A DNA stretch of 64,000 nt from Acidimicrobiales bacterium. GTDB taxonomy: Bacteria; Actinomycetota; Acidimicrobiia; Acidimicrobiales; Palsa-688. Positions 36,533-45,941 of this stretch are shown piece after piece; within the stretch, counting starts at the first letter, position 1, and every line of letters starts with the position of its first letter. The stretch is from NCBI GenBank assembly GCA_036378675.1, contig DASUWA010000017.1, positions 1 to 64,000 of the forward strand. The letters are read 5' to 3'. The notes beneath the pieces were generated by a model. The model was not told where the DNA came from. It did not search any database and saw nothing but the letters and a program-made list of their open reading frames with translations. Both the position numbers and the translations under genes were made by a program.

Positions 36533-36538
36533 TAGCCT
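36533..36538 (+). promoter_or_regulatory. Candidate -10 of leaderless promoter for the MaoC-family gene
   Basis: TAGCCT ends 7 nt before the ATG at 36546; no ribosome site is visible. Confidence 0.5.
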
Positions 36539-36545
36539 CGGGCTC

Positions 36546-37001
36546 ATGACAACCAAGATCGACGGGATCGCCGGGCTCGAGAAGCTGGTCGGTGAGCACC
36601 TCGGCTACAGCGAGTGGCACGAGATCACCCAGGAGCAGGTCAACCTGTTCGCCGACGCGACGGGAGACCACCAATGGATCCACGTCGACGTCGAGCGCGC
36701 CAAGGCCGGGCCGTTCGGAGGGCCGATCGCCCACGGGTACCTGACGTTGTCCCTCGCGCCGACCCTCCTGACCGAGATCATGCATGTCGACGGCATAGCT
36801 ATGGGAATCAACTACGGGCTCAACAAGCTCCGGTTCCCGTCTCCCGTCCCGGTCGGCTCAAAGTTGCGAGCGGGGGCGAAACTCGCGTCGGTCGAGCAGG
36901 TGAGCGGCGGGGTTCAGGTGACCCTTGAAGCGACGTTCGAGATCGAGGGGGGCAGCAAGCCGGTCTGCGTGGCGGAGATCCTCTTCCGCTACTACGCATG
37001 A
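36546..37001 (+). CDS. MaoC-family (R)-enoyl-CoA hydratase/dehydratase
   Basis: 151-residue single hot-dog domain. The hydratase-2 motif with catalytic Asp and His is in ADATGDHQWIHVD, followed by GGPIAHGYLTLSL. It resembles mycobacterial Rv0130 (HtdZ)-type hydratases acting on enoyl-CoA. It is 17 nt upstream of menG and so probably heads the menG-menF transcript, although no hydratase step is needed in menaquinone synthesis. Confidence 0.88.
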   Translation: MTTKIDGIAGLEKLVGEHLGYSEWHEITQEQVNLFADATGDHQWIHVDVERAKAGPFGGPIAHGYLTLSLAPTLLTEIMHVDGIAMGINYGLNKLRFPSPVPVGSKLRAGAKLASVEQVSGGVQVTLEATFEIEGGSKPVCVAEILFRYYA

Positions 37002-37018
37002 TTAGTAGGGCGTGATCA

Positions 37019-37735
37019 GTGGGCGCTCTGCATGGCGCCGAACTTCCGGAGGGGGAGGCCAAAGCGCGCGCCGTGCGCGACATGTTCGACACGATCGCGC
37101 CACGCTACGACCTGGTGAACCGGATCATCACGTTCGGTCTGGACCGGAGGTGGCGAAAGGCTGCGGTCGAGTCGTTGTCCTTGCCGGCCGGGTCTCGGGT
37201 GCTCGACGTCGCGTGCGGCACGGGTGACTTGTGCATAGAGCTCTCGTCGCGCGCCCACCAGGCCGTCGGCATAGACCTGTCGATCGGGATGATCTCCCAT
37301 GCTCGAACCGCTGCGCCGCTTGTCCAGACCGACGCGCTCGAGATGCCGTTCCCTTCAGCATCATTCGACGGAGCGGTCAGCGGGTTCGCGCTGCGCAACT
37401 TCGTCGCCCTCGACGCCCTATTCAATGAGCTCGCTCGGGTCGTCCGGCCGGGCGGGCGGATCTCGCTGCTCGACGTCGAGACGCCCGCCAACCCGGTCTT
37501 GCGTGCGGGACACGCCGTTTACTTCGGCCACGTCGTTCCGCGCGTCGGATCGCTGCTGTCGGATCGCGACGCTTACCGGTACCTGCCGAGGTCGGTTGCC
37601 TACCTACCGCCGGCGGAGACAACGCTCTCACTTCTTCTACAAGCGGGCTTCGCCGACGCTCGGCGGAGGCTGCTCAGCGGGGGCATAACCCAGCTCATCA
37701 CCGCAACCCGGTCCCCCACCGGAGGAGTCCCGTGA
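37019..37735 (+). CDS. menG: Demethylmenaquinone methyltransferase
   Basis: SAM-dependent C-methylation of demethylmenaquinone, the last step of menaquinone synthesis. 238 residues. UbiE/MenG signatures: FDTIAPRYDLVNRIITFGLDR, the SAM motif LDVACGTGDL and the late GGRISLLDVETP. The GTG start at 37019 fits the family N-terminus. It overlaps menF by 4 nt. Confidence 0.93.
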   Translation: MGALHGAELPEGEAKARAVRDMFDTIAPRYDLVNRIITFGLDRRWRKAAVESLSLPAGSRVLDVACGTGDLCIELSSRAHQAVGIDLSIGMISHARTAAPLVQTDALEMPFPSASFDGAVSGFALRNFVALDALFNELARVVRPGGRISLLDVETPANPVLRAGHAVYFGHVVPRVGSLLSDRDAYRYLPRSVAYLPPAETTLSLLLQAGFADARRRLLSGGITQLITATRSPTGGVP

Positions 37736-38988
37736 CAACAACAACCACATCCGTCGAAGGCACATCCCTCAAGGCCAGAACGGTCAGGATCGATGGTCGC
37801 CTCCCCAACCTCATAGACGAGGCCGGCGAGACCGGGTTTCTGTGGCGCGACGGCGCCGGAGGAATCGCCGGCAACGGGGTGGCGATGCGCATCGATCTTC
37901 CGCAGGGCCTGGCCGACCTCGAGGCCGTGCGAGAGGCCATTCGCCTGCTCAACACCATCGACGTCGAGGACGCGGTGGGGCTGCCGGGCTGTGGCGCCGT
38001 CGCGATCGGAGCCCTCCCATTCGATCGCTCTGCCCCGGCGCATCTCATCGTTCCGCGCCGGGTCGTTGGACGCTCCGGTTCCGAAGCGTGGGCCACGACC
38101 ATCGAGCCCGGGTCGGGCGATACCGCTCCGAAGACGGCGGAAGGATCACCGCCCGATCAGTTCACCCTGACCTCCTCGATGCCCCACGCGGACTGGCAGG
38201 CCGTCGTTACCGGAGCGCTGGACGCGATCAAGCGGGGCGAGCTCCGCAAGGTCGTCCTCGCCCGTCGAGTTGAGATCACCTCGAACCGACCGTTCGTGGT
38301 CACCGACGTGCTGTCGAGGCTGGAGGCTCTTTACCCGTCCTGCATGGTGTTCTCGGTGAACGGATTCATCGGAGCAAGCCCCGAGCTGCTGATCCGCCGG
38401 CACGGTCTTACCGTCGAGAGCCATCCGCTCGCGGGGACGGTCGCCCGAAGCGGAGACAGCAAGTCGGACGAGGCGTTGGTTGCCGGTCTAATGGCCTCGG
38501 AAAAGGCACGCCATGAGCACCAGGTCGTCGTGGACGCGCTCCAGGAGATCCTCGAGGAGGTGTGCTCCGAGATCGAGGTCCCCTCCCAACCGTCGGTTAT
38601 GGGTCTGCGGAACGTGTCGCACCTCGCGACCCACATCACCGGGCAACTTGTCGCCGGCGGCGCGGCCGGCGGTCCCCCGTCAGCTCTGGAGCTGGCAGCA
38701 AGGGTGCACCCGACGCCGGCCGTCGGAGGCGATCCAACCGGTGCGGCGTTGGATTACCTCAGGCAGGTCGAGGGTTTCGACCGGGGCTTCTACGCCGGTC
38801 CGGTCGGCTGGGTGGACGCACGAGGCGACGGGGCTTTCGCCGTGGGTATCCGCTGCGCCGAAGTCAACGGGGCCCGGGCGCGGATCTACGCCGGCAACGG
38901 CGTCGTGGAAGGCTCCGATCCCGCCGACGAGCTCGTCGAAACTCAGCTCAAGCTGCAAGCGCTGCTGGCCGCCCTGGTCCGACCCTAA
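37732..38988 (+). CDS. menF: Isochorismate synthase
   Basis: Chorismate to isochorismate, first step of menaquinone synthesis. 418 residues with the chorismate-binding fold (C-terminal two thirds): LRKVVLARRVEI, FIGASPELLIRR, HPLAGTVARSG and the late AGNGVVEGSDP. It overlaps menG by 4 nt and is convergent with menD, 18 nt away. EntC/DhbC-type siderophore use is unlikely given the neighbours. Confidence 0.9.
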   Translation: MTTTTTSVEGTSLKARTVRIDGRLPNLIDEAGETGFLWRDGAGGIAGNGVAMRIDLPQGLADLEAVREAIRLLNTIDVEDAVGLPGCGAVAIGALPFDRSAPAHLIVPRRVVGRSGSEAWATTIEPGSGDTAPKTAEGSPPDQFTLTSSMPHADWQAVVTGALDAIKRGELRKVVLARRVEITSNRPFVVTDVLSRLEALYPSCMVFSVNGFIGASPELLIRRHGLTVESHPLAGTVARSGDSKSDEALVAGLMASEKARHEHQVVVDALQEILEEVCSEIEVPSQPSVMGLRNVSHLATHITGQLVAGGAAGGPPSALELAARVHPTPAVGGDPTGAALDYLRQVEGFDRGFYAGPVGWVDARGDGAFAVGIRCAEVNGARARIYAGNGVVEGSDPADELVETQLKLQALLAALVRP

Positions 38989-39006
38989 GCCAACCGGGCC
39001 GGCGCG

Positions 39007-40761
39007 TCAGACCAGGCCGGCGGCTGCCTTGCCAACGGCGGCGTTCAACCGTTCGTGGGCGACGACGTTGTCAGCCCGATCCGAACGCACGATGGCAACC
39101 CGGACACCGGGCTTTCCGGCTCCCGCGATCAGATCGTCCAAGCCCGATCGCGAATCGATCCCTTGCGCAGCGACCCCGTAGCCGGCGGCGATCGACAAGA
39201 GGTCTGCGTCCTGCGGTGTCCCCCAGTACCTCTCGTAAGTCTCCGCGGGCAGCGCCGAAGCCTGCGGAAGGAACGAGAAGATCCCACCTCCGTTGTTGTC
39301 GACCACGAGGACCGTCAACGAGATGTCGCGATTGTTGAGCCCGAGAAGCGCGCCCGCGTCGTGGAGGAAAGCCAGGTCGCCCAAGAGCGCGATCGCGGGC
39401 ACACCACTCAACGCAACTCCAATCGCGGTCGACAGGACACCGTCGATCCCGTTCGCGCCACGGTTAGAAAGAACCTCGCAATCGAACGACGGAGGGCCGA
39501 ACCACTCGACGTCTCGCACGGGCATCGAGGACGACACCATCACCCGTGTGCCGGCGGGCGCGCCTGCAAGCAGGGCCCGTGCGACACCCGGCTCGCTCAT
39601 CTCAAAGTCTCCACCCGGTCCGAGAAGCCGATCGAAGGCCTGTTGGGCCGCACGCTCGGCATCGGCCCATCCGGAGAACCACGAGCTCGATTTCGGCCCA
39701 TCTTGCCCTGCCGCGACTTCCGCGAGCAGTTCGCCGGCGCCGCCTGCGACCACGTGCGATGACCTGCGTTCGGGATCCGACCACCGACCCCACGGATCGA
39801 CCAGCACCTGAGGAATGTCCGGCGGCAAAGAACCAAGCCACTGCGAAAGAACCTTCGATGCCCAAGGAGAGCCCGCGCGAACCACGATTTCGGGCGTCCA
39901 ACCGTGACCGATGGCGGGAACTCGCAGCAGCGCATCGGCGGCTGCCACAACGGGTTCAGGGCCGGCACGGCAACCCGATCGTGGGTCGGCGAACACCGGC
40001 CAGCCGACCGCGCCCGCCGCCCGAACCAGCCCGGACCCGCCGGCGCCGGCGCCCCAGCCTGCCACCACCAAACCCCGTCGCCCCGAATACCGCTCGAGCA
40101 GATCGACCACCTCGCGGGGAGCCGAACCGGTCAGCGAACGAGTGACTTTGTGCCAAGGCTCGCGGGACGTTCTTCCCGGCGGCACCCCGATCGAGCCGGC
40201 ATCACCCAGAAGCGGCTCTCGAAACGCGAGGTTGACGTGCACCGGTCCGGCCGGTCCGCCGGAACCTGTCGCCTCGACGACGATTCGCGACCCGAGCGAA
40301 CGCCACGTCGCGACCGATCCAAGATCCGGAACTCCGGGGGATACAGCCCATCTGACCGCCCGGGAGAACAACGATTCCTGTTCAACGGTCTGCGGCGCGC
40401 CCACGTCATGCAGTTCCGGTGGGCGATCCGATGTCGCCGCGATGAGAGGAACGTACGAGTGGTAGGCCTCGACGACAGCAGGGTGCAGTTCAACCGACGC
40501 AGTGCCCGACGTGGTCGCGATTGCGACAGGTCTGCGAGTCGACAACGCCAGCCCCAGCGCAGTGAAACCCGCCGAACGCTCGTCGAGCACGACGTGGACA
40601 CGCACCGCCGGGTCGGCGTCCAAGGCCAACACCAGCGGGGTGGAACGCGATCCCGGGGCTACGACCGCGTCGGTCAAGCCCCCCCGGACCCACTCGTCGA
40701 CGAGTACCGCGCAAAACGCAGCCTGGACGTCTCCCTGAGAAGTGGCGGCCGGCTGATTCAT
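39007..40761 (-). CDS. menD: SEPHCHC synthase
   Basis: Thiamine-diphosphate enzyme joining isochorismate and 2-oxoglutarate. 584 residues. N-terminal PYR domain with the catalytic-Glu region (FCAVLVDEWVRGGLTDAVVAPGSRSTPL); C-terminal PP domain with the ThDP/Mg motif (LLGDLAFLHDAGALLG then NNRDISLTVLVVDNNGGG). Start codon only 14 nt from that of divergent menH. Confidence 0.93.
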   Translation of the reverse strand: MNQPAATSQGDVQAAFCAVLVDEWVRGGLTDAVVAPGSRSTPLVLALDADPAVRVHVVLDERSAGFTALGLALSTRRPVAIATTSGTASVELHPAVVEAYHSYVPLIAATSDRPPELHDVGAPQTVEQESLFSRAVRWAVSPGVPDLGSVATWRSLGSRIVVEATGSGGPAGPVHVNLAFREPLLGDAGSIGVPPGRTSREPWHKVTRSLTGSAPREVVDLLERYSGRRGLVVAGWGAGAGGSGLVRAAGAVGWPVFADPRSGCRAGPEPVVAAADALLRVPAIGHGWTPEIVVRAGSPWASKVLSQWLGSLPPDIPQVLVDPWGRWSDPERRSSHVVAGGAGELLAEVAAGQDGPKSSSWFSGWADAERAAQQAFDRLLGPGGDFEMSEPGVARALLAGAPAGTRVMVSSSMPVRDVEWFGPPSFDCEVLSNRGANGIDGVLSTAIGVALSGVPAIALLGDLAFLHDAGALLGLNNRDISLTVLVVDNNGGGIFSFLPQASALPAETYERYWGTPQDADLLSIAAGYGVAAQGIDSRSGLDDLIAGAGKPGVRVAIVRSDRADNVVAHERLNAAVGKAAAGLV

Positions 40762-40775
40762 GCGAGGATCATCGC

Positions 40776-41525
40776 GTGCTTCGTACCGAGGCCACAGGCG
40801 AAGGATCCCCGGTGGTGCTCCTTCACGGGTTCACCCAGTCGGGAGCAGCCTGGGCGCCGATCACCCGAAAGCTGGCGGATAGTCATCGGGTTGTCACCAT
40901 CGACGCGCCCGGTCACGGCGGCTCGGCCAACGTGCGAGCCGGGCTTTCCGATGGGGCTGACTTGATGGCCGCCGCCAACCCCTCGCCGGCGGCATGGATC
41001 GGATATTCGATGGGCGGTCGTTTCGCGTTTCACGTCGCGCTGCGCCATCCCGAAGTCGTGACTCGGCTCATCGTCGTCTCTACGAACGCGGGCATCGAGA
41101 ACCCGATCGAACGTGCGGACCGGCGTTCTGCTGACGATCGCATGGCCGGCCACATCGAGGAAATCGGAGTCGAGCGGTTCATCAAGGAATGGCTGTCGCA
41201 GCCGCTCTTCGCGAGCCTCCCGACCGAAGCCGCAGCGCTCGAGTCGCGGTTGGGGTCGACGGCAGAGGGGCTCGCATCCAGCTTGCGACTCGCCGGCGCC
41301 GGGCGACAGGAGCCTGTCTGGCATCTACTTCCGTCTTTGTCCATGCCTGTTCTCGTCGTAGCGGGAGAATACGATTCGAAGTACGTCGCCATCGCAACGC
41401 GTCTGGTCGACTCGATCGGCTCGAATGCCCGGCTTTGTGTAATCGACGGGGCCGGCCACGCGTGCCACCTCGAGCGGCCGGACGCATTCCTCGGCGCGGC
41501 TCTGCCGTTCCTCGCCGGCGGCTGA
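40776..41525 (+). CDS. menH: Alpha/beta hydrolase, probable SHCHC synthase
   Basis: 249 residues. HGFTQSG oxyanion motif near the start, nucleophile Ser in IGYSMGGRFAF, late Asp in VAGEYDSKY and His in GAGHACHLERP. MenH removes pyruvate from SEPHCHC, the step after MenD. Assignment rests on the alpha/beta-hydrolase motifs together with the position beside menD; by sequence alone it could be another small hydrolase. Its GTG is 14 nt from the menD ATG. Confidence 0.85.
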   Translation: MLRTEATGEGSPVVLLHGFTQSGAAWAPITRKLADSHRVVTIDAPGHGGSANVRAGLSDGADLMAAANPSPAAWIGYSMGGRFAFHVALRHPEVVTRLIVVSTNAGIENPIERADRRSADDRMAGHIEEIGVERFIKEWLSQPLFASLPTEAAALESRLGSTAEGLASSLRLAGAGRQEPVWHLLPSLSMPVLVVAGEYDSKYVAIATRLVDSIGSNARLCVIDGAGHACHLERPDAFLGAALPFLAGG

Positions 41526-41532
41526 GACATCA

Positions 41533-41602
41533 CCCGGCCGGGGCCCCAACCCCGGCCTCCTCCGCAACGTGGGGACCCCCAACCCCACGGCGGACGTGAC
41601 CC
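41533..41602. repeat. Dispersed GC-rich repeat, copy B
   Basis: Same orientation and nearly the same sequence as 36033-36103, filling almost the whole gap between convergent menH and menA. It begins 8 nt after the menH stop and ends 3 nt before the menA stop. Confidence 0.8.
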
Positions 41603-41604
41603 GG

Positions 41605-42495
41605 TCAAGTGGCGATGCCCACCGCCAGCAGCCCCCCGAACACGAGCTGCAGCCGCGCGGTGTCGACCAGCACTGCGACGAGCCCTCGCCCGCTTTCCCC
41701 GCCGAGCACGCGGAGGACCGGCGATACCGCGAGCGGCGCGGCGAACAGGGTGAGAAGTGCCCACGGTCTGGTTACGGCGACTTCGCACGCGAACGCAAAG
41801 GGAACGACGACCGAAGCGCAGTAGAGCCAGCGGGTGCGGGTGGGCCCGAGGCGGACGGCGAGAGTTTGTTTTCCGGAGGCGGCGTCGGTCGGGATGTCCC
41901 GGAGGTTGTTGACTACGAGCAGCGCGACCGCAAGCAACCCGACCGGAACCGACGCGGCCACCGCCAAACCGGTCAGCTGCTCGAGCTGGACGTAAGCGGT
42001 TCCCGCGGTCGCCACCAGCCCGAAGAAGACGAAAACGAAGACCTCCCCCAAGCCCACGTATCCATACGGCCGGGGACCACCGGTGTAGAGCCAGCCGGCG
42101 AGAATGGATGCTGCTCCCACGGCCAGGAGCCACCAGCCTGCGGCGGCAGCGAGAGCCAGGCCCGAGCCGCCTGCAACGGCGAAGGCGAGGACCGCCGCTC
42201 GCCTGACTTCTGCGGGTTCGGCAAGACCGGAGGCGACCAAGCGAACCGGTCCGACCCTCGCATCATCGGTGCCCCGGATTCCGTCGCTGTAGTCGTTGGC
42301 GTAGTTGGTCCCGACCTGGATGGCAACCGCCACCACAAGAGCTGCCGCCGCCCTCCACCAGATCACGTCACCCTGCGCCGCCGTCACCGCGGTGCCAACG
42401 GCGACGGGAACCGCCGACGCCGGCAGAGTTCGGGGCCGGGCGCCGGCGAGCCATGGATGCCTCGGACGGGTCGCCCCGCCGGCGGGTGTTGTCAT
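41605..42495 (-). CDS. menA: 1,4-dihydroxy-2-naphthoate prenyltransferase
   Basis: Integral membrane prenyltransferase of the UbiA family, 296 residues with about eight or nine helices. The prenyl-diphosphate/Mg motif NYANDYSDGIRGTDD is intact, with the second Asp-rich loop (NNLRDIPTDAASGKQTLAV) present. Attaches the isoprenoid chain to DHNA. TAGTGT lies 9 nt before the ATG as a possible -10. Divergent from menE. Confidence 0.93.
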   Translation of the reverse strand: MTTPAGGATRPRHPWLAGARPRTLPASAVPVAVGTAVTAAQGDVIWWRAAAALVVAVAIQVGTNYANDYSDGIRGTDDARVGPVRLVASGLAEPAEVRRAAVLAFAVAGGSGLALAAAAGWWLLAVGAASILAGWLYTGGPRPYGYVGLGEVFVFVFFGLVATAGTAYVQLEQLTGLAVAASVPVGLLAVALLVVNNLRDIPTDAASGKQTLAVRLGPTRTRWLYCASVVVPFAFACEVAVTRPWALLTLFAAPLAVSPVLRVLGGESGRGLVAVLVDTARLQLVFGGLLAVGIAT

Positions 42496-42596
42496 CTGCG
42501 GGCCACACTAATCAAGGCCGTCGAAAAACAGACAGCTGGGAACCACGCCGCGCTCGCGTCCCTTGCTCGGCAGGCAATTCTGCGACGCTGTTGGCC

Positions 42597-43760
42597 GTGC
42601 CCGATCTCGTAGCGATCGACCTACCCGGCGGTCCCGAGTTCGTAGACGTCCTCCTCAAAGTCTGGGATCGGGGTGACGCGGTCCTGCCGCTGGATCAACG
42701 TCTGTCGCGTGACGCCAAGCGGCGCGTCATCGAGACGCTCAAGCCGGGATTGATCGTCGACCGCGGCGGTGAGCAGCGCTTGACCGCCGGTGTGCCTGTC
42801 GAAGCGGGTGACGGGTTGGTTGTCGCGTCCAGCGGAACGACCGGTGAACCGAAGGGCGTGGTGCTCACGATGGCCGCAGTGGAGGCATCCGCCCACGCGA
42901 CCAGCGCGCGCCTCGGCGTCGATCCCGAAAGGCATCGATGGCTCGCGTGCCTGCCGCTCAATCACGTGGGCGGTCTGTCCGTTCTCACGCGGAGCCTTTT
43001 GACCGGAACTCCGTGCACGGTCCTGCCCGGTTTCGAGCCGGACGAAGTGGTGCGCCACGCCGGCCGCGACGTGTTCGTGTCCCTTGTCGCGACCGCGCTT
43101 CGGCGAGTGGCTGCGGACCGGTTTCACACGGTCGTGCTCGGCGGCTCGGCGCCGCCGTCAGTAGTGCCGGCGAACGTGGTGACCACTTACGGGATGACTG
43201 AAACCGGCAGCGGGGTGGTCTACGACGGGGTTCCTCTCGACGGCGTGGAAGTCTCGCTGGAGAGGGGGGCGCCGGAGAGTGGGGCGCCACAGGACGGTGC
43301 GCCCGAGATCCGGCTGCGCTGCCCGATGCTGCTGCGTTGTTATCGCGACGGGTCAGTCCCCGTCGACTCGAACGGATGGTTCTCGACCGGCGACTCAGGC
43401 TGGATCGGGCCGGACGGTCGCCTGAACGTCGAAGGGCGCCTGTCGGAACTGATCATCTCCGGGGGCGAGAACGTCTGGCCGGCTCCGGTCGAGGCCGCGC
43501 TCCGCTCTCATGTTGGCGTCTCGGAGGTGGCCGTCGCCGGCCTACCGGATCCGGAATGGGGCCAAAGGGTGGTCGCGTGGGTGGTTCCTTCAGATCCTGC
43601 GCACCCGCCGGTGCTTGACGAGCTACGCGCCATAGTTGCGGAGTCCGTTGCGCCGTTCGCAGCCCCGAAGCAATTGGTGCTGGTCGATTCGTTGCCGAAG
43701 ACGTCGATCGGAAAGGTCCGCCGAGACCTTCTCGACAGCTTGACGGGACATAGGCCGTAG
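42597..43760 (+). CDS. menE: O-succinylbenzoate-CoA ligase (AMP-forming)
   Basis: Adenylate-forming ligase activating o-succinylbenzoate. 387 residues from the GTG at 42597, short like actinobacterial MenE. AMP motif VVASSGTTGEPKGVVLT, A5 TYGMTETGSGVV, A7 STGDSGWIGPDGRLNVEGR and a C-terminal Lys in KTSIGKVRRD. An upstream ATG at 42453 would run across the menA start, so the GTG is preferred. Its stop codon TAG forms part of the next gene's -10. Confidence 0.86.
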   Translation: MPDLVAIDLPGGPEFVDVLLKVWDRGDAVLPLDQRLSRDAKRRVIETLKPGLIVDRGGEQRLTAGVPVEAGDGLVVASSGTTGEPKGVVLTMAAVEASAHATSARLGVDPERHRWLACLPLNHVGGLSVLTRSLLTGTPCTVLPGFEPDEVVRHAGRDVFVSLVATALRRVAADRFHTVVLGGSAPPSVVPANVVTTYGMTETGSGVVYDGVPLDGVEVSLERGAPESGAPQDGAPEIRLRCPMLLRCYRDGSVPVDSNGWFSTGDSGWIGPDGRLNVEGRLSELIISGGENVWPAPVEAALRSHVGVSEVAVAGLPDPEWGQRVVAWVVPSDPAHPPVLDELRAIVAESVAPFAAPKQLVLVDSLPKTSIGKVRRDLLDSLTGHRP

Positions 43761-43763
43761 CGT
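43758..43763 (+). promoter_or_regulatory. Candidate -10 of leaderless promoter for the aldo/keto reductase
   Basis: TAGCGT, whose first three bases are the menE stop codon, ends 6 nt before the ATG at 43770. Confidence 0.5.
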
Positions 43764-43769
43764 GCCGGC

Positions 43770-44759
43770 ATGGCAGCGGATTCCACCATGCAATACCGGC
43801 GGCTAGGCCGCTCCGGTCTCAAGGTCAGCGTCTTCTCGTTCGGCTCCTGGGTCACCTTCGGTCCGCAGCTCGCCGGCCGGGGAGCCTCGGACGCGCTGGC
43901 CGCGGCTTACGACGCGGGCGTGAACTTCTTCGACAACGCAGAGGCCTACGCGCACGGAGAATCCGAGCGGATCATGGGCGAAGCGATCGTCGAGCTGGGA
44001 TGGCCTCGTCACAGCTTCGTGGTCTCTACCAAGGTGTTCTGGGGTCTGCACGACAACCCCAACATGCGGAACACGCTCAACCGCAAGTACCTCATGCAGG
44101 CGATCGAGGGAAGCCTGGAGCGCTTCGGCTTGGACTTCGTCGACCTTCTGTTCTGCCACCGCAACGACCCACAGACGCCGATCGAAGAGACAGTGTGGGC
44201 GATGAGCGACATCGTGTCGAGCGGTCGCGCTCTTTATTGGGGTACATCCGAATGGCCCGCCGACGAGATCCGCGCGGCGTGGGAGATCGCCGAACGCCAC
44301 CATTTGCACAAGCCGGTGATGGAGCAGCCCCAGTACAACCTCTTCAACCGCCGCCGGGTCGAGCGCGACTACGCCCGGCTCTACCAGGACATCGGACTCG
44401 GCCTCACCACATGGAGCCCCCTCGCGTCGGGCTTGCTGACCGGGAAGTACCGCAACGGAATCCCGGAGGGCAGCAGGGCGAGCCTCCACGGCTACGAGTG
44501 GCTCCGCGATGCGGTCACCAGCGGCGCCGCGAACGAGGCGGTCGGCAAGCTCGAAACCATCGCGAACGAACTCGGTTGCACCGTGGGCCAACTGGCCCTG
44601 GCGTGGTGCGCCAGCAACCCGCACGTCTCGACGGTCATCACCGGGGCCAGCGGCGTGGAGCAAGTCCGCGAAAACATCGCCGCCCTCGACGTGCTCCCCC
44701 TCCTCACTCCGGATGTCCTCGCGAGGATCGACCAGGCCATAGGCCGCCTCGCCCGGTAA
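43770..44759 (+). CDS. Aldo/keto reductase, K+-channel beta-subunit-like
   Basis: NADPH-dependent TIM-barrel oxidoreductase, 329 residues. Catalytic Asp and Tyr in [15 protein letters not shown], Lys in STKVFWG, and a His in LLFCHRND. The C-terminal cofactor site [16 protein letters not shown] is present. Sequence style ([17 protein letters not shown]) is close to the KCNAB/YghZ group. Substrate unknown; likely reduces aldehydes or ketones. Confidence 0.88.
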   Translation: MAADSTMQYRRLGRSGLKVSVFSFGSWVTFGPQLAGRGASDALAAAYDAGVNFFDNAEAYAHGESERIMGEAIVELGWPRHSFVVSTKVFWGLHDNPNMRNTLNRKYLMQAIEGSLERFGLDFVDLLFCHRNDPQTPIEETVWAMSDIVSSGRALYWGTSEWPADEIRAAWEIAERHHLHKPVMEQPQYNLFNRRRVERDYARLYQDIGLGLTTWSPLASGLLTGKYRNGIPEGSRASLHGYEWLRDAVTSGAANEAVGKLETIANELGCTVGQLALAWCASNPHVSTVITGASGVEQVRENIAALDVLPLLTPDVLARIDQAIGRLAR

Positions 44760-44818
44760 CGGGATAGGGTTCACTGACAAGACGCTGAGCGCCGCTAGCC
44801 AACCACGGGGAGGACGCA

Positions 44819-45928
44819 GTGCAGACCGAAGCCGCCATCTGCTGGGGACAGCACACCGACTGGAACGTCGAGCCGATCGAACTCGACCCTCCGAAGGAAG
44901 GCGAGGTCCTCGTCAGGCTTGCCGCCTCGGGGATGTGCCACTCCGACGAGCATCTGGTTACCGGGGACCTCGGAGGGCTCTACCCGATCGTCGGCGGCCA
45001 CGAAGGTGCCGGCGTCATCGAAGAGGTCGGCCCCGGCATATCGGACCTCGCGGTCGGCGACCACGTGGTGTTCGGGTTCATACCCGCTTGCGGCAAGTGC
45101 CCTTCCTGCGCCCGTGGACGCTCCAACCTCTGCGATAACGGCTCCAAACTCCTGTCCGGCATGCAGCTCGACGGGACCTCCCGCGTGCACGCCCGGGGCC
45201 AGGACATCAGCGTCATGGTGTGCCTAGGCACCTTCAGCAAGTACACCGTCGTCAACCAGATGTCGTGCGTGAAGATCCTGCCGGATCTCCCGCTCGACCT
45301 GGCGGCGCTCACCGGTTGCGGCGTGACAACCGGATGGGGGTCGGCCGTTTACGCGGCCGACGTGCAGCCGGGCGACAACGTAGCCGTCATCGGCGTAGGC
45401 GGGATCGGCGCCGCAGCGATCCAGGGGGCACGTCTCGCCGGCGCCGAACGGATCTTCGCGATCGACGTCGTCCCTGGCAAGGAGGCGCCCGCGCGGCGGT
45501 TCGGGGCCACCCACTTCTACAACTCGGTCGAAGAGGCCGTGCCGGCGATCGCAGAGGAGACGTGGGGCCGCCTGGCCGACAAGGTCATCTGCGCCATGGG
45601 CGTCGGCCGGGGAAGCATGATCGGCACGATCATGTCCATGACCGCCAAGCACGGCCGGGTCGTCGTCACCAACATCCACCCGATGGCCGAGATGGAGGTC
45701 ACCCTCAACCTCTGCGACCTGACCCTGATGGAAAAGCAGATCGTCGGCACCATCTTCGGGTCGGCGAACATCCGCTACGACATCCCCCACCTCCTCCACC
45801 TCTACAGGCTGGGCCAGCTCGACTTGGAGGGAATGGTCACCAACAGGTACAAGCTCGGGGACATCAACCAGGGGTACCAGGACATGCGGGACGGAAAGAA
45901 CATCCGCGGCCTCCTGGTTTACGACTGA
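44819..45928 (+). CDS. Zinc-dependent alcohol dehydrogenase, NDMA-dependent type
   Basis: 369 residues. Catalytic-zinc ligands in GMCHSDEH and GGHEGAGV; four structural-zinc Cys in CGKCPSCARGRSNLC; Rossmann motif VIGVGGIGAAAI. It matches the actinobacterial nicotinoprotein/NDMA-dependent or mycothiol-linked dehydrogenase group (SGMQLDGTSRVHARGQD), which keeps NAD(H) bound. A strong GGGGAGG ribosome site (44807-44813) precedes the GTG. The epoxide-hydrolase-like gene follows 13 nt later. Confidence 0.87.
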   Translation: MQTEAAICWGQHTDWNVEPIELDPPKEGEVLVRLAASGMCHSDEHLVTGDLGGLYPIVGGHEGAGVIEEVGPGISDLAVGDHVVFGFIPACGKCPSCARGRSNLCDNGSKLLSGMQLDGTSRVHARGQDISVMVCLGTFSKYTVVNQMSCVKILPDLPLDLAALTGCGVTTGWGSAVYAADVQPGDNVAVIGVGGIGAAAIQGARLAGAERIFAIDVVPGKEAPARRFGATHFYNSVEEAVPAIAEETWGRLADKVICAMGVGRGSMIGTIMSMTAKHGRVVVTNIHPMAEMEVTLNLCDLTLMEKQIVGTIFGSANIRYDIPHLLHLYRLGQLDLEGMVTNRYKLGDINQGYQDMRDGKNIRGLLVYD

Positions 45929-45941
45929 TCCATCCGGAAAA

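Noticed and set aside
36033-41602. Insertion sequence or composite transposon bounded by the 70-bp repeats
   Set aside because: No transposase, no terminal inverted repeats and no target duplications are visible; the genes inside are ordinary menaquinone genes.
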